Assembly: GCA_018401745.1 (NCBI GenBank)
Contig: JAGYJY010000010.1
Coordinates: forward strand, 62,001-126,000
Length of the DNA: 64,000 bases
From: Pirellulales bacterium
GTDB lineage: Bacteria; Planctomycetota; Planctomycetia; Pirellulales; UBA1268
Reading direction: 5' to 3'
This document shows positions 44,870-55,042 of the stretch, piece by piece; the first letter of the stretch is position 1, and every line of letters begins with the position of its first letter. The position numbers were made by a program, and so were the translations under genes. Under the pieces are notes generated by a model that was given only the letters and a program-made list of their open reading frames with translations, was not told where the DNA came from and searched no databases.

Positions 44870-47800
44870 TGCCGTCTCCGATCACAGCGTTGGCCGTGTT
44901 TGCAGCGATCCGGGCGAAGATCTTCTCGATCGCTGAGGCGTCAAACTGCGGACGGTCGATCGTGCCCTTGAGCGGGATCAGCAGCGGTGTGCGGAGCAGG
45001 GCCGCCACGATCGGCGTCTGCCCTGCGATGTCGCCGCGAAAAGCCATCTCCACATCCATTGCCAGCGTGCCGTCGGCAGCCACACTGCCTGACGTGCGGA
45101 CGGTGAGCTGGCCCATGTCCATCACCAGGCCCTCATGCCAGATGCGGCGGTTGTGCAGCCAGACCCGCACCGGCTGCTCCCGCACCCGCATCAGCACCAC
45201 CTTGTCGCCAACACCAAACCGCGGATCGAGCAGCCCCTGCAGCCGGCCGATCAGCGTCACCAGCGGCTGCGCGGGCGCACCGGGGGTGACCTCAACCCCT
45301 TCAAAGAGCACCTCGCCGGCGGCCTGCCCTCCAAAGGGATCCGCCAGCTGCAGCTGCGTGCCCGCGGTGTCGACACTGATGCGGCCGGCGATCTGCGTGG
45401 CCTGCCCGAGCAGCGGTGCCACCCAGGTCATCCAGCGATTGGCCACGCCCTGAGAGATGTCGACCCGCTCAACGATGCGACCTGGAGGGATCACGAGTTC
45501 CGCAGGCCCTGGCAGCACGCGAAGCCAGGGCGCGCCCCGCAGCCGACCGCCGGAAGCGGCCACATCGAAAGGCCCAAAGGCAAGCTGGCCATCAAGCAGC
45601 CGCACCGGCATGTCGCCGGCCTGCAGCGGCAGCCCGAAGAGATCGGCCGCAGTCCAGGCCAGCGTCGTCTCCAGCGACACACTCCGCAGCCAGTCGGCCA
45701 TCGCCTGCGGCGGCGTTGAAGAACGAAGCGACACCTGTCGCGGAGTTGCGGCAACGGCGGGCCTGCGTTCAGAGAGGCCGCGGGCGGCCGTCAGCCAGTC
45801 ATCCGGCTGCTCAAGCGACACCACTGGCGGAGGCTCCTGCAGGCCTTCAACCGGCGGCTGGCCTGTGGCCAGCTGCGCCGCCTCCGCCGATGGCTCGGCG
45901 AGCCCTCCCAAGGGGCCACGAATGGCAAAGGGCCGTCCGCCGCTCCCCGCAAGTCGGATCCGCCCGCCTGTCCACGGCATCGCCAGCCGCGAGAGGGCAT
46001 CCCAGTCGTAGGTGGCGGTTCCACGAAGCTCGAGAAAGCCCCGGTCTTTGAGATCGCTGAGGCTTCCGGACGCCGTGAAAGCAGCTGTCGACGACTCCAG
46101 GGCCACCGCGTTGATGGTGACATCGGCCGATGGGTCTGCTGTCGGCCGAGTCACCTCGAGCGAAAACGTGGCTCGCGGCTCCCGCCAGACCTCCGTCGGC
46201 GGCACCACGGCCCCGATGCCGTGCACCGACGACGCCGGCACCCTCGCCAGGGCAAGATCGTTGCCTGTGGCCGAAAGGCGAAGATTGACGCCCGCTGGGG
46301 TGTCCGACACCTCGAAGGTGCCCCAAACACGGCCCGACGCTGGCCAGCTCGCCGCGGCAAGCGGCTCGGCGAGCCACCGCTCGATGCGGCCCACATCAGC
46401 CTGCCACTGCCCGACACCCCGTAGCTTTGGCAGGCGGCGGCCACCGAGCGACACGCCAGCCTCCCGCAGAAACGAGAAGCCGCCGCTCCTCAGGGAGAGC
46501 GTGGCCGTGAGCACCTCCGCCGATGAGATCTCGACACCTCGGCCTTCGCTGAAGACCGTGCCGGCAAAGCTCCCGACCACCCGCGGCTCCTCCACGCGGC
46601 GGCCTTCGCTCAGCTCCACCGCAACATCGGAAAGCTCGCCGCCTGCTCGCGTGATCCGCCAGCCTTCCTCAACGCCGGCGACCGTTCCCGAGAGCTCGCA
46701 GCGGCCGCTGACAGTCGTGCCCTCGAGGCTGACCGTGGGCAGCAGCGAGGCGAGCCGGGCATGCCACTGTGCCAGCGAGCCCGTGACGGTCACCTCGGCG
46801 GCCGGCGGTGGCGATGCCCCACCCAGGCCCCGCACCACCGGGCCCGCGGTCGACCAGATCATCGGGCTGGCGACCGTGACATCCGCAGCATCCGTGCCCG
46901 CCTCGAGGTGGAGATGGCCCTGGTCGATGAGCACTCCCGCAGCCCAGGCCCGCCCGACTCCAGTTGCCTCGAGCTGCAGCAGCTCGTCGCTCCAGCGGTC
47001 TTGGCCGGGCAGCTCGAGCACAAAGTTGTCGATGCTCGCCGAGGCGGTGGCGGTGGTGGAGCCATCCGCATGCGGCATCCCGAGGCGGCAGCTGCCCCGC
47101 ACCGTTCCTGCGAGCGTTGTTCCCTGAAGGTCGAGGATCTCTCCGATCTCTCCGACGAGCCGCTCGAGATCTGCAGTCCAGCTGACCTCCGTAAACGCCT
47201 CCTGACTTGCTGCCGAGATCTCGAAGGCTGGCGAGATCACGCGGGCCTCGTCCATGCGGAAGTCGGTCGCACCACCGCGGCCGCGAAACCAGGCCGTCAG
47301 CGGCTCGTCCCAGCGGAGCTGTCGGCTGCCCTGGATCGCCTCGAGATCTTCCGACGAGAGCCGCACCTCGACAACACGCTGCCCGTCCTCGGCACGCGAC
47401 ACCGCCGCAACCCGTAGGCTGCCCTCGGTCACCCGCACGTCGGGCCGCAGCTCCAGCCCACCAGGCCGGCCACGAGCCACTTCGGCCAGATCGATCTCGC
47501 CGGCGAGCGTGAAATCGGCTGCGGCCACGGCCTCCAACCAGCCCCAGCCTGCCTGGGCGTTCCGCGGGAGCCGCCCGCTCGCCTGCAGTGTGAACAGCGG
47601 AGATTTCGCGGTGAACTCTCGCAGCACGATCGCATCCCGCTCGATCACACAGTCCAGCGGCGACTCAACGCGTTCGATGTGAAAATGTTCCCGCAATGAG
47701 CTGGCATCGAGCAGATGCACGTCGGTCGCCGTCAGTCGTCCTCGCACACCCACGCCTGGCCGCGGCTGCTGAGCGGCTCCCCCAGCGTCGGCCGCCGCGG

Positions 47801-48828
47801 GCAGATCGATGTCGAGCCGCATGTCGGCATGGCCATCAAGCACAGCCGGCCATCCAAACCGAACCGCTCCCAGCTCCGAGACACCCAGGGGAAGACGGTT
47901 CGTGGCCAGCACGAGGGTCGGCGGCGTGCCGTTGCCCACGGCTTCCGGTGAGGAGAGTGAGAAGCCACCCTCGCGGCCCATCACCGCCGTGGCCGCTGTG
48001 GCAACCTGTACCGGGCCCACAGGCGTCGCCCCATCGCCTGCCCGCCGCAGCTGCTGAAAGACGGCCACCGCATCAGCCTCGATCGGCTCACGACCGACAT
48101 GCACGGCCCTGCCGGCAACTGTCCAGTTTTCAAAGCCTCGCGATGCCAGCTGCCCTGTGGCCACCAGGTCTTCGACGCGCCAGGCATCTCCATGCACCGC
48201 ATCGATCAGCATCACGCCGCCATCGACGATGTCGATCGTCAGTTCCGGCCGCACGCCGCCTGCTGGCCTCGTCGCCCAGGGTGCCAACAGCCGCTCGATC
48301 GTGCTGCCACCAGGCTCCACGATGCTGGCCAGCTCAACACCGGAAAGCCGCAGCCTGCCCAGCTGCGGCTGTGTCGCCAGCCCAAACTCACGAGCCAGCT
48401 GGAGCAGGCCGGAGTCGAGTGTCGCCTTTTCGATCGCCAGCACCGCCACACCGTCTGCGGTCTCGGACGACGATGTTGCGATACTCCACCGGCCCCAGCC
48501 AGCTCCAGCTCGCCGAGCCACTGGCCACCGTGCCATCGAGCCTCGCAACGATCGCCTCCAGGGGCCGCTCGCGGAGACGCGTGAAGACAGCGACCTGCGG
48601 TGCACATGCGACGGCGGCGACCAGCAGACCGAACGCCAGCATCCGCCGAAAAGTCCGCCTCACGCGAGGCTGCACCTGCGGCTCTGCCGAGCTCGTCCTC
48701 CTGCTTTCGTCTCCACCACGCCATCGACGGATGCTCCTGGCCGTCAGTCCACCGGATCCATCCGGGGGCGGGAGGAGAGGCCGCAGCAATCTCTCGCGCT
48801 CTGTGTTCGTCGTCTGATCTGTCCGCAA
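44811..48828 (-). CDS. Giant AsmA/YhdP/TamB-like membrane-anchored protein (one frameshift)
   Basis: About 1,338 codons in all. From ATG 48828 a short basic tail leads to one N-terminal membrane anchor (RRMLAFGLLVAAVACAPQVAVF), then GTVASGSASWSWLGPVEYRNIVVRD, an AsmA-family first strand pair. The frame shifts at a CC near 48459-48460; deleting one C gives RDADGVAVLAIEKATLD and the rest. Nearly all of it consists of repeated beta-strand-like segments, as in AsmA/TamB/YhdP bridge proteins that move phospholipids to the outer membrane. The C-terminus has PLKGTIDRPQFDASAIEKI, a typical AsmA ending (LxGTxxxPxxxxN/D). Family assignment is by pattern. Confidence 0.78.
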
Positions 48829-48882
48829 CTCTGGAGGACCAGTCGATAAAACCCGCAGGATCCCAACGACCGTTCTCCACGG

Positions 48883-49539
48883 TCATGCTTCAGCGGGCGG
48901 TGGCGTGTCGCACCTGCGGCTGATTGTCTCAAGATCCTCGGCCGTGTCGATATCAAGAAACGATGCCAGCGTCGGATCGAGACCGCGAAGCGCAGCCTCG
49001 TCCACCAGCCGCGTGGGCACTGCCTCCATCAGCCCTCGCAGATCGCCGCGGCCGAGGCCCAGATACTGCTCGACTGTCGGCAGCAGGGAGAGCGGCATCA
49101 CCGAGACCAACGGCTGGGGATGTCCAGCCACATGCGGCACCGCCCACGCCTCGGCCCTGCGGCTCACCTCGAGCAGATGCCGCACCACCGCTGCCGACAG
49201 CTGTGGCAGGTCGCACGAGGCCAGCAGACAGCGGACCGGCAGCCGGCGTGACGCTGCGAGGAAACGCATCCCATCGACCACGGCGGCGAGCGGACCACCG
49301 CCAGGCTGCGAATCGTCGACCACATCAATGATCACACCAGGCCCAGTCGCCAGCGGCGGCAGCGACTGCGCCGCCGCCTTCACGATCACCAACCGCGGTA
49401 CGGCATCGCTGACGGCCGCCACCACCCGCTGCAGCAGCGACTGTCCGCCGAGCAAAACCGCAGCCTTGCCCCCCACGGGGCTGCCCAGTCGCCTCCCACC
49501 GCCCCCGGCCACGATGACCGCCGCACTGTCGTTCGTCAT
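48883..49539 (-). CDS. mobA: MobA-like molybdenum cofactor nucleotidyltransferase
   Basis: 218 residues from ATG 49539 (49554 is possible). VIVAGGGGRRLGSPVGGKAAVLLGGQSLLQRVV is the nucleotide-binding opening G-x-G-x-R-x-G/P-x2-K, and LLASCDLPQLSAAVV is the metal-binding block. MobA attaches GMP to molybdopterin. A MocA-like or other NTP transferase role is less likely but possible. It is in a converging arrangement with nothing; the AsmA-like gene follows on the same strand. Confidence 0.85.
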   Translation of the reverse strand: MTNDSAAVIVAGGGGRRLGSPVGGKAAVLLGGQSLLQRVVAAVSDAVPRLVIVKAAAQSLPPLATGPGVIIDVVDDSQPGGGPLAAVVDGMRFLAASRRLPVRCLLASCDLPQLSAAVVRHLLEVSRRAEAWAVPHVAGHPQPLVSVMPLSLLPTVEQYLGLGRGDLRGLMEAVPTRLVDEAALRGLDPTLASFLDIDTAEDLETISRRCDTPPPAEA

Positions 49540-49659
49540 CGCATCCCTCACCATTCTCCTCCCCGGATTTCCTCGGATAGCACGCTCTCAAATCCAGCCA
49601 CTCGGCCCTCGATCTGCGGCCCATCTCCGGTGGCCCGCAGGATAGACTTACCGACCGAT

Positions 49660-49693
49660 TCTTTCAGACAAAGGGAGTCTTTCAGACAAAGGG
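49660..49693 (+). repeat. Duplicated 16-bp leader segment before the PmoA-like gene
   Basis: TCTTTCAGACAAAGGG occurs at 49660-49675 and 49678-49693, with period 18. The second copy carries the ribosome binding AAAGGGGG of the gene at 49700 (7 nt before ATG); the first would give an AAAGGGAG in the same place. The intervening bases are AG. Confidence 0.85.
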
Positions 49694-49699
49694 GGTCGC

Positions 49700-50654
49700 A
49701 TGGACGTCATCAAGGTCGCATTCGCCACGGTGCTGGTCTTCATCAGCGAACCACTCGCCACGCCCGCGATCGCCGCCGACACGTTTGGAGTTGAAGAGCA
49801 GCCTGGCGAACTGGTGCTCTCCCTCAACGGCCAAAAGATCGCCGCGTATGTGTATGCAGATGCCGAGGTGCTGCGGCCCTTCTTGGCCAACGTCCACACC
49901 CGCAGCGGCACTCCCGTCACGCGGCCTCATCCTCCCCGCACAGGCATCGATGCAGACGACCATGCCGACATGCATCCGGGGATTTGGCTGGCGTTTGGTG
50001 ACATCAGCGGAGAAGACTTCTGGCGGAATCGTGGCCGCATCGTGCACGAACGGTTTCTCGAGCCGCCCACGGTGGCTTCCGGCATGCTCCGCTTCGCAAC
50101 ACGCTCCGGCCTGCTCACTGCCCAGAGCACACGACTCGCCACCATGGACAGCCATCTTCGGCTCAGGGCCCGTCCCCACGGCTGGGCCGTCGACTGGACA
50201 GTGGTCTTCTCAAGCGAAGGCGATGTCAATTGTCTTTGGCGATCAAGAAGAAATGGGCTTTGCTGCCCGCATGGCGACCCCGCTGACGGAGCACAACGGC
50301 GGCAGGATCACCAGCTCCTCGGGCCTTTCCTCAGCTGCAGAGACCTGGGGCCAACCTGCGGCCTGGTGCGACACCAGCGGGCGGGTCGATGGCCGTGCTG
50401 TCGGCATCACGCTGATCCCAGATCCAGCCAACTTCCGCGAGAGCTGGTGGCACAACAGGGCCTACGGCGTGGTTGTCGCCAATCCCTTTGGTCGTGCGGC
50501 GATGCAGCAGGGCGAGCCGAGCCGCGTCGTCGTTTCCGCCGGCAAGCCACTGACCCTCCGGTTCACAGCCATAATCCATGAGGGAGACGCGTACGACGCC
50601 GCAGTCGAGGCTGCAGCCGTCAGTCCCTCGCAGGAGCGTGCAGCCCATGAGTAA
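49700..50654 (+). CDS. PmoA/DUF6807-like secreted protein (one frameshift)
   Basis: MDVIKVAFATVLVFISEPLATPAIAAD is a signal peptide. DADDHADMHPGIWLAFGDISGEDFWRNRGRIVHERFLEPP and, in the next frame, IVFGDQEEMGFAARMATPLTEHNGG, SGLSSAAETWGQPAAWCDTSGR and VVVANPFGRAAM match the PmoA-family (DUF6807) proteins common in planctomycetes and Bacteroidetes. The frame breaks at AA (50228-50229); deleting one A gives GDVIVFGDQEEMGFAA. Function unknown, often in sugar-acid or polysaccharide loci. Its stop overlaps the dehydrogenase start. Confidence 0.82.
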
Positions 50655-51525
50655 CCGGACTGCTGCGAGCGATTCAGCAATCAGCGTGATCGGCCTGGGC
50701 CTGATGGGCACCGCACTGACCCAGCGGCTGCATGACCATGGCTGGCGTGTTCATGTCTGGAACCGCACGCCGCAGAAGGCCACGCCACTTCTGACGATGG
50801 GTGCCGCCTGGTGCGACAGACCCCTCGCCGCCACCACCCGTGTGATCGTGAGCCTTTACTCTAGCGATGTGGTTGAGGAAGTCCTTGCCCCATGGATGGA
50901 TGACATTTCTGCCGAAACGATCGTCATCGACACGACCACGGGCAGCCCCGAATCGAGTGAACAGCTCGCAGCGCAGGTTTCCAAGGCTGGGGGCGTGTAT
51001 CTCGACGCGCCCATCTCGGGTTCGAGTGAACAGACTCGCCGCGGAGAGGCCACCGTGATGGTCGCCGGGAGTCTCTCGGCTTTCGAACGCTGCCGTGATC
51101 TCTGGGATGTGCTCAGCACCCACTGTTTTCACGTTGGCCGCTCTGGGAATGCAGCCCGCACGAAACTCGTGAGCAATCTGATTCTCGGCCTCAATCGAGT
51201 AGCGGCGGCGGAAGGGCTGCTCTTCGCCGAGGCGCTGGGCCTCGACCTCGACACCACGCTTCGTGTGTTGCGTGCAAGCCCAGCGAGTTCTCGCCAGCTG
51301 GAGACGAAGGGCCCGAAGATGATCGCCGGAGATCTCAGCCCCCAAGCCCGGCTCTCGCAGCACCTCAAAGACGTGCGGCTGATGCTGGCCGCAGCCGACA
51401 AACAACATGTTTCTCTACGGTTGACCGACACGCACCGCCAGCTGCTTGAAGAGGCCGAAGCGCTTGGGCATGGCGCTCACGACAACAGCGCGATCTTTCA
51501 GGCCATGCGGGAGATGACCGAATGA
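50647..51525 (+). CDS. NAD(P)-dependent beta-hydroxyacid dehydrogenase (6PGDH/HIBADH family)
   Basis: 292 residues. ISVIGLGLMGTALTQRLHDHGWRVHVWNRTPQKA is the Rossmann loop; VIDTTTGSPESSEQLA and VYLDAPISGSSEQTRRGEATVMVAGS (substrate loop DAPISGS) and the catalytic Lys in NAARTKLVSNLI are all seen. It may oxidise a hydroxyacid derived from a sugar acid (for example threonate or 2-hydroxymethyl-type acids). It overlaps the PmoA-like gene (50647-50654) and the MFS gene start (51522-51525), so the three are one operon. Confidence 0.88.
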   Translation: MSNRTAASDSAISVIGLGLMGTALTQRLHDHGWRVHVWNRTPQKATPLLTMGAAWCDRPLAATTRVIVSLYSSDVVEEVLAPWMDDISAETIVIDTTTGSPESSEQLAAQVSKAGGVYLDAPISGSSEQTRRGEATVMVAGSLSAFERCRDLWDVLSTHCFHVGRSGNAARTKLVSNLILGLNRVAAAEGLLFAEALGLDLDTTLRVLRASPASSRQLETKGPKMIAGDLSPQARLSQHLKDVRLMLAAADKQHVSLRLTDTHRQLLEEAEALGHGAHDNSAIFQAMREMTE

Positions 51526-52781
51526 GTGAAACGCTTTCCCGCGGCGCTCGGGTGGCCGTGCTCGCCTGTGCCTGCACAGGACTGATTTTTGATGGCATCG
51601 AACTGGGGCTGATGCCTGTGGCCTCGCTCTCGGTCTCGAGGAGCCTTCTGGGAGATGCCTACACCCCCGAACTTGGCGGCGTCTGGTTTGCCCGCTTCAC
51701 GGCCGCGTTGATGCTCGGTGCGGCGATCGGTGGGATTCTCCTTGGAAACCTCGGCGACCGAGTTGGCAGAACGCGTGCAATGGGCATCAGCATCCTCTTC
51801 TACTCCATTTTCGCCCTCGCTGGCGGCTGGGTCCGTTCGCAGGAAGAAATGCTGGCAATGCGGTTTCTCGTGGGCCTCGGCGTGGGCGGGATGTGGCCCA
51901 ACGGCATGGCACTCGTCGCGGAATGCTGGTCTGAGGGCTCACGGCCTGTTGTCTCCGGTGTGATGAGCGCCGGGCTCAACTTTGGCATCCTGCTCCTTTC
52001 TCAGCTGGCTCGCTTTTTGCCAATCACCTCAGACTCGTGGCGATGGCTGTTTTTCTTGGGCGGAATCCCTGCAGTGCTCGGTGTTGTTGTCTTGCTCTTT
52101 CTCCCTGAGTCACCGCGGTGGCTTGCGTCACAGCAGGGAGCGCGGCAAGCCCCGCCAGCACTCCGCGAGCTCTTTACCTCCACGCTGCTTCCCACGACGC
52201 TCACCGCGATGCTCGTGGCAGCTATTCCGTTGGTGGCCGCCTGGTCGGCTGGGAAGTGGATGATTCCTTGGGCGGATCATGTCGCCTCCCCGACCGACCC
52301 TGGCTACAAGGCGACGACGCAGGGCTGGTGGGCCCTCGGGGCAACCTTGGGGAGCTTCACGGGGGCGCAGCTCGTTCGCTGGCTCGGGCGAAGAAGGTCC
52401 TACCTGTTGATCAGTCTCGGAGCGCTCTCCAGTACGGTGGCGATGTTTCAGCTCTCCGCGCCGCTCGAGCCGTCGTTCCACCTCCTGGTTTTTCTGCAGG
52501 GCTTTTTGGCGACCCTATTTTTTGGCTGGCTTGCCGTTTTCCTTCCAGCTTTTTTCCCAGAACGCATTCGCGCTTCTGGGGCTGGCCTGGCGTTTAACGT
52601 TGGTCGCTTTGCGACCGCTGCTGGCGTGTTCACTGCCGGCAGTCTGTTCACCACCTTTGCGGGCAGCTACGCCCGCATTGGCACCATCTGCGGCCTGATC
52701 TATGGACTGGGCCTTGTGGCAACCTGGCTTCTCCCGGCAGAGCCGGTGTCGGCAGCTCAAGGTTCTGCAGCTCCAGGCTGA
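51522..52781 (+). CDS. MFS transporter (sugar/aromatic-acid porter-like)
   Basis: 419 residues, twelve predicted membrane helices in two halves. The MFS signature GNLGDRVGRTRAMGISI (G-x3-D-R/K-x-G-R-R/K) lies after helix 2, and FLPESPRWL closes helix 6 as in sugar porters. It probably imports a sugar or sugar acid used by the neighbouring enzymes. The gene starts in the stop codon of the dehydrogenase (ATGA). The opposite end is followed by 105 bp with an inverted repeat. Confidence 0.88.
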   Translation: MSETLSRGARVAVLACACTGLIFDGIELGLMPVASLSVSRSLLGDAYTPELGGVWFARFTAALMLGAAIGGILLGNLGDRVGRTRAMGISILFYSIFALAGGWVRSQEEMLAMRFLVGLGVGGMWPNGMALVAECWSEGSRPVVSGVMSAGLNFGILLLSQLARFLPITSDSWRWLFFLGGIPAVLGVVVLLFLPESPRWLASQQGARQAPPALRELFTSTLLPTTLTAMLVAAIPLVAAWSAGKWMIPWADHVASPTDPGYKATTQGWWALGATLGSFTGAQLVRWLGRRRSYLLISLGALSSTVAMFQLSAPLEPSFHLLVFLQGFLATLFFGWLAVFLPAFFPERIRASGAGLAFNVGRFATAAGVFTAGSLFTTFAGSYARIGTICGLIYGLGLVATWLLPAEPVSAAQGSAAPG

Positions 52782-52802
52782 CACGTCGTCTGCCTCAGTT
52801 GC

Positions 52803-52820
52803 CCGATGCGTTCGCATCGG
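52803..52820. promoter_or_regulatory. Candidate operator: 18-bp inverted repeat upstream of the uxaE-like gene
   Basis: CCGATGCG-TT-CGCATCGG is a perfect palindrome 67 bp before ATG 52887. TTCGCA within it (52811-52816) stands 17 bp upstream of TACACT (52834-52839), so a weak -35 box would be inside the repeat. It may bind a LacI- or GntR-like repressor of the sugar cluster; no regulator gene is linked. Confidence 0.4.
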
Positions 52821-52886
52821 CGACGGTGATCCCTACACTGCGGGCACTCAGATCTGCCAACTGCTCCCCGTGATTGAGAACAGCCC

Positions 52887-54155
52887 ATGTCGCTGCCCCG
52901 TTTTTCCTTCGGTGTCGGAGACCGCTTCGCCCACGAGGCCGCGGCCCAGCTGGCCGCCTTTGAGCAGCTCGCCAGCCAGGGCGTGATTGCTGCCCCCGTC
53001 TGGAACAAGTCGCATCGCGAACATACCTTCGTCGGCAGCGAGCCGGCGAGCGTCCGCGAGGCCGCTGCCGCCGCCGTGGCCGCCCGGGGCTGGAGCCATC
53101 CCTGGTATGTCGATGCCGACCATATCCGGCTGGAGACGGTCGATGGCTATCTCGCCTGCAGTGACTTCTTCACGATCGATGTGGCCGACGCCATCGGCAG
53201 GCCAGCCCAAGCGAGCGACGTGGAGGCCTTTCTGGCTCGTCATCCGGAGCTGACGCAGCCTGTGCAGGTTGCCGGCATCGAAGCGGCCCTTCCGCTCTCG
53301 GCCGACGAGACCCGCCGCATCGCCAGGCACTTCCTCTCGGCCTGCCGGGAAGCGGGAGCCCTCTGGCGGCACATTGACGCCAACCGTGGCGGGCCGTTTG
53401 TCACCGAAGTGAGCATGGACGAGACCGACGCCCCACAGACACCGCCGGAGCTGCTGGTAATCCTGGCACTGCTCGCTGACGAGAAGATCCCAGTCGAAAC
53501 GATCGCCCCAAAGTTCACCGGTCGCTTCAACAAGGGGATCGACTACGTGGGCGACCTTGCGCAGTTCACCCGTGAGTTCAACGATGACATCGCTGTGCTT
53601 GCCCACGCTGCGGCCGCCTACGGCCTGCCGGCATCGCTGAAGCTCTCGGTGCACTCCGGCAGTGATAAGTTCTCGCTCTATCCCATCATCCGCGAGGCGG
53701 CCGGGCGATCTGGCGCTGGCTTCCACATCAAGACCGCCGGCACCACCTGGCTTGAGGAACTGATCGGGCTGGCCGAGGCCGGAGGCGACGGCCTGGAGCT
53801 GACCCGCGAGATCTACGCCACCGCCTGTGCCGACATCGACACGCTCACCGCTCCCTACGCTGCGGTGATCGACATCGATCGCGAGAGCCTCCCCGATCCA
53901 GACACGCTCCGCAGCTGGAGCGGCCCGGAGCTCGCTGCGGCGATTCGGCATGTGCCCACGCATCCGGGCTTCAATGCGTCGCTGCGGCAGCTGCTGCATG
54001 TGGCCTTCAAGCTCGCCGCCAAGCAGGGCAGTCGCTACACCGACCTGCTTGTGGCCAACCGTGACATCGTCGCCCAGCAGGTCACCGAGAACCTCTTTGA
54101 GCGACACATGCGTCTGCTCTTTCTCGCAGACCGCCCTTCCGGAGCCTCCGCATGA
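52887..54155 (+). CDS. uxaE: Tagaturonate epimerase-like protein (UxaE family)
   Basis: 422 residues. Blocks RFSFGVGDRFAHEAAAQL, WNKSHREHTFVGSEP, YVDADHIRLETVDGYLACSDFFTIDVAD, PKFTGRFNKGIDYVGD, LKLSVHSGSDKFSLYPII and HIKTAGTTWLEELIGLAE are characteristic of the UxaE family, which epimerises D-tagaturonate and D-fructuronate. Metal-binding His/Glu/Asp residues cannot be assigned by eye. In this cluster it may act on a keto-acid of the fucose or galacturonate route. It overlaps the next gene by 4 bp. Confidence 0.85.
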   Translation: MSLPRFSFGVGDRFAHEAAAQLAAFEQLASQGVIAAPVWNKSHREHTFVGSEPASVREAAAAAVAARGWSHPWYVDADHIRLETVDGYLACSDFFTIDVADAIGRPAQASDVEAFLARHPELTQPVQVAGIEAALPLSADETRRIARHFLSACREAGALWRHIDANRGGPFVTEVSMDETDAPQTPPELLVILALLADEKIPVETIAPKFTGRFNKGIDYVGDLAQFTREFNDDIAVLAHAAAAYGLPASLKLSVHSGSDKFSLYPIIREAAGRSGAGFHIKTAGTTWLEELIGLAEAGGDGLELTREIYATACADIDTLTAPYAAVIDIDRESLPDPDTLRSWSGPELAAAIRHVPTHPGFNASLRQLLHVAFKLAAKQGSRYTDLLVANRDIVAQQVTENLFERHMRLLFLADRPSGASA

Positions 54156-55000
54156 GATCTGCGATCACCATCAGCCTCGTGCCGCAGGCCCGTCGCGGCC
54201 CGTTTGTGTTTCATTGCCGTCAGCCTGGCGAGGAGAGCGAGCTGCCCACGCTTGCCGAGGCCTGCGGCCAGGCTGCCGAGCTTGGCTTCGACGCCGTGGA
54301 GATCTTTGCCGCTGATGCCGAGAGCTTTCCGACGGCCGAGCTCAAGGAGTTGCTTGCCGCCCACCGCCTGTCGCTGGCCGCCGTGGGCACCGGGGCGGGC
54401 TGGGTCTGCCGGCAGCTCTCGCTGGTCGATCCTGATCCTGATGTGCGGGCCAGGGCGATCCGCTTCATCGAAGGCATGATCGACACCGCGGCAGGTTTTT
54501 CTGCTCCTGCGATTCTCGGTTCGATGCAGGGCAGGTCGAGCGACGAGCTTCCGCTGGCAGACGCCAGGCAGCTGCTCGCCGAGGCCCTGACAACACTTGG
54601 CGAGCGGGCCGCCCGCCACGGGCAGGTGTTTCTCTACGAACCGCTCAACCGCTACGAAACCGACCTTTTCACCCGGCAGGTGGAGGCCGCTGCTTTCCTC
54701 GATCAGCACCGGCTGCGGCATGTGAAGCTGCTGTGCGACCTCTTTCACATGAACATCGAAGAGGTCGATCTCGCTGCCACCCTGCAGGAGGTTGCCGGGC
54801 ATCTCGGCCATCTGCACTGGGCCGATTCCAACCGCCGAGCCATCGGCATGGGCCACACCGAAGCCAAGCCGATCGTGGCCGCCCTCGAGACGATCCGCTA
54901 CCGCGGCTATCTCTCCGCTGAAATCTTTCCGCTGCCGACTGTCCGCGAAGCGGCCTCGGCGAGCATCCGCAGTTTTCTCTCCTATGCGGCCCGCCGCTAA
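54152..55000 (+). CDS. Sugar phosphate isomerase/epimerase-like TIM-barrel protein
   Basis: 282 residues. This is the xylose-isomerase-like TIM barrel: LGFDAVEIFAADAESFPT, SLAAVGTGAGWVC, FLYEPLNRYETDLF (the YE-P-N catalytic Glu region), LLCDLFHMNIEEVD (metal-binding His), HLGHLHWADSNRRAIGMGH and GYLSAEIFPLP. Such proteins isomerise or epimerise ketoses or their acids; the exact substrate is unknown. It begins in the stop codon of the uxaE-like gene, so co-expression is near certain. Confidence 0.86.
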   Translation: MRSAITISLVPQARRGPFVFHCRQPGEESELPTLAEACGQAAELGFDAVEIFAADAESFPTAELKELLAAHRLSLAAVGTGAGWVCRQLSLVDPDPDVRARAIRFIEGMIDTAAGFSAPAILGSMQGRSSDELPLADARQLLAEALTTLGERAARHGQVFLYEPLNRYETDLFTRQVEAAAFLDQHRLRHVKLLCDLFHMNIEEVDLAATLQEVAGHLGHLHWADSNRRAIGMGHTEAKPIVAALETIRYRGYLSAEIFPLPTVREAASASIRSFLSYAARR

Positions 55001-55042
55001 GGCTGGCCGTTCTCACAGCTTGACGAGGCTTCGCTTCCAACC

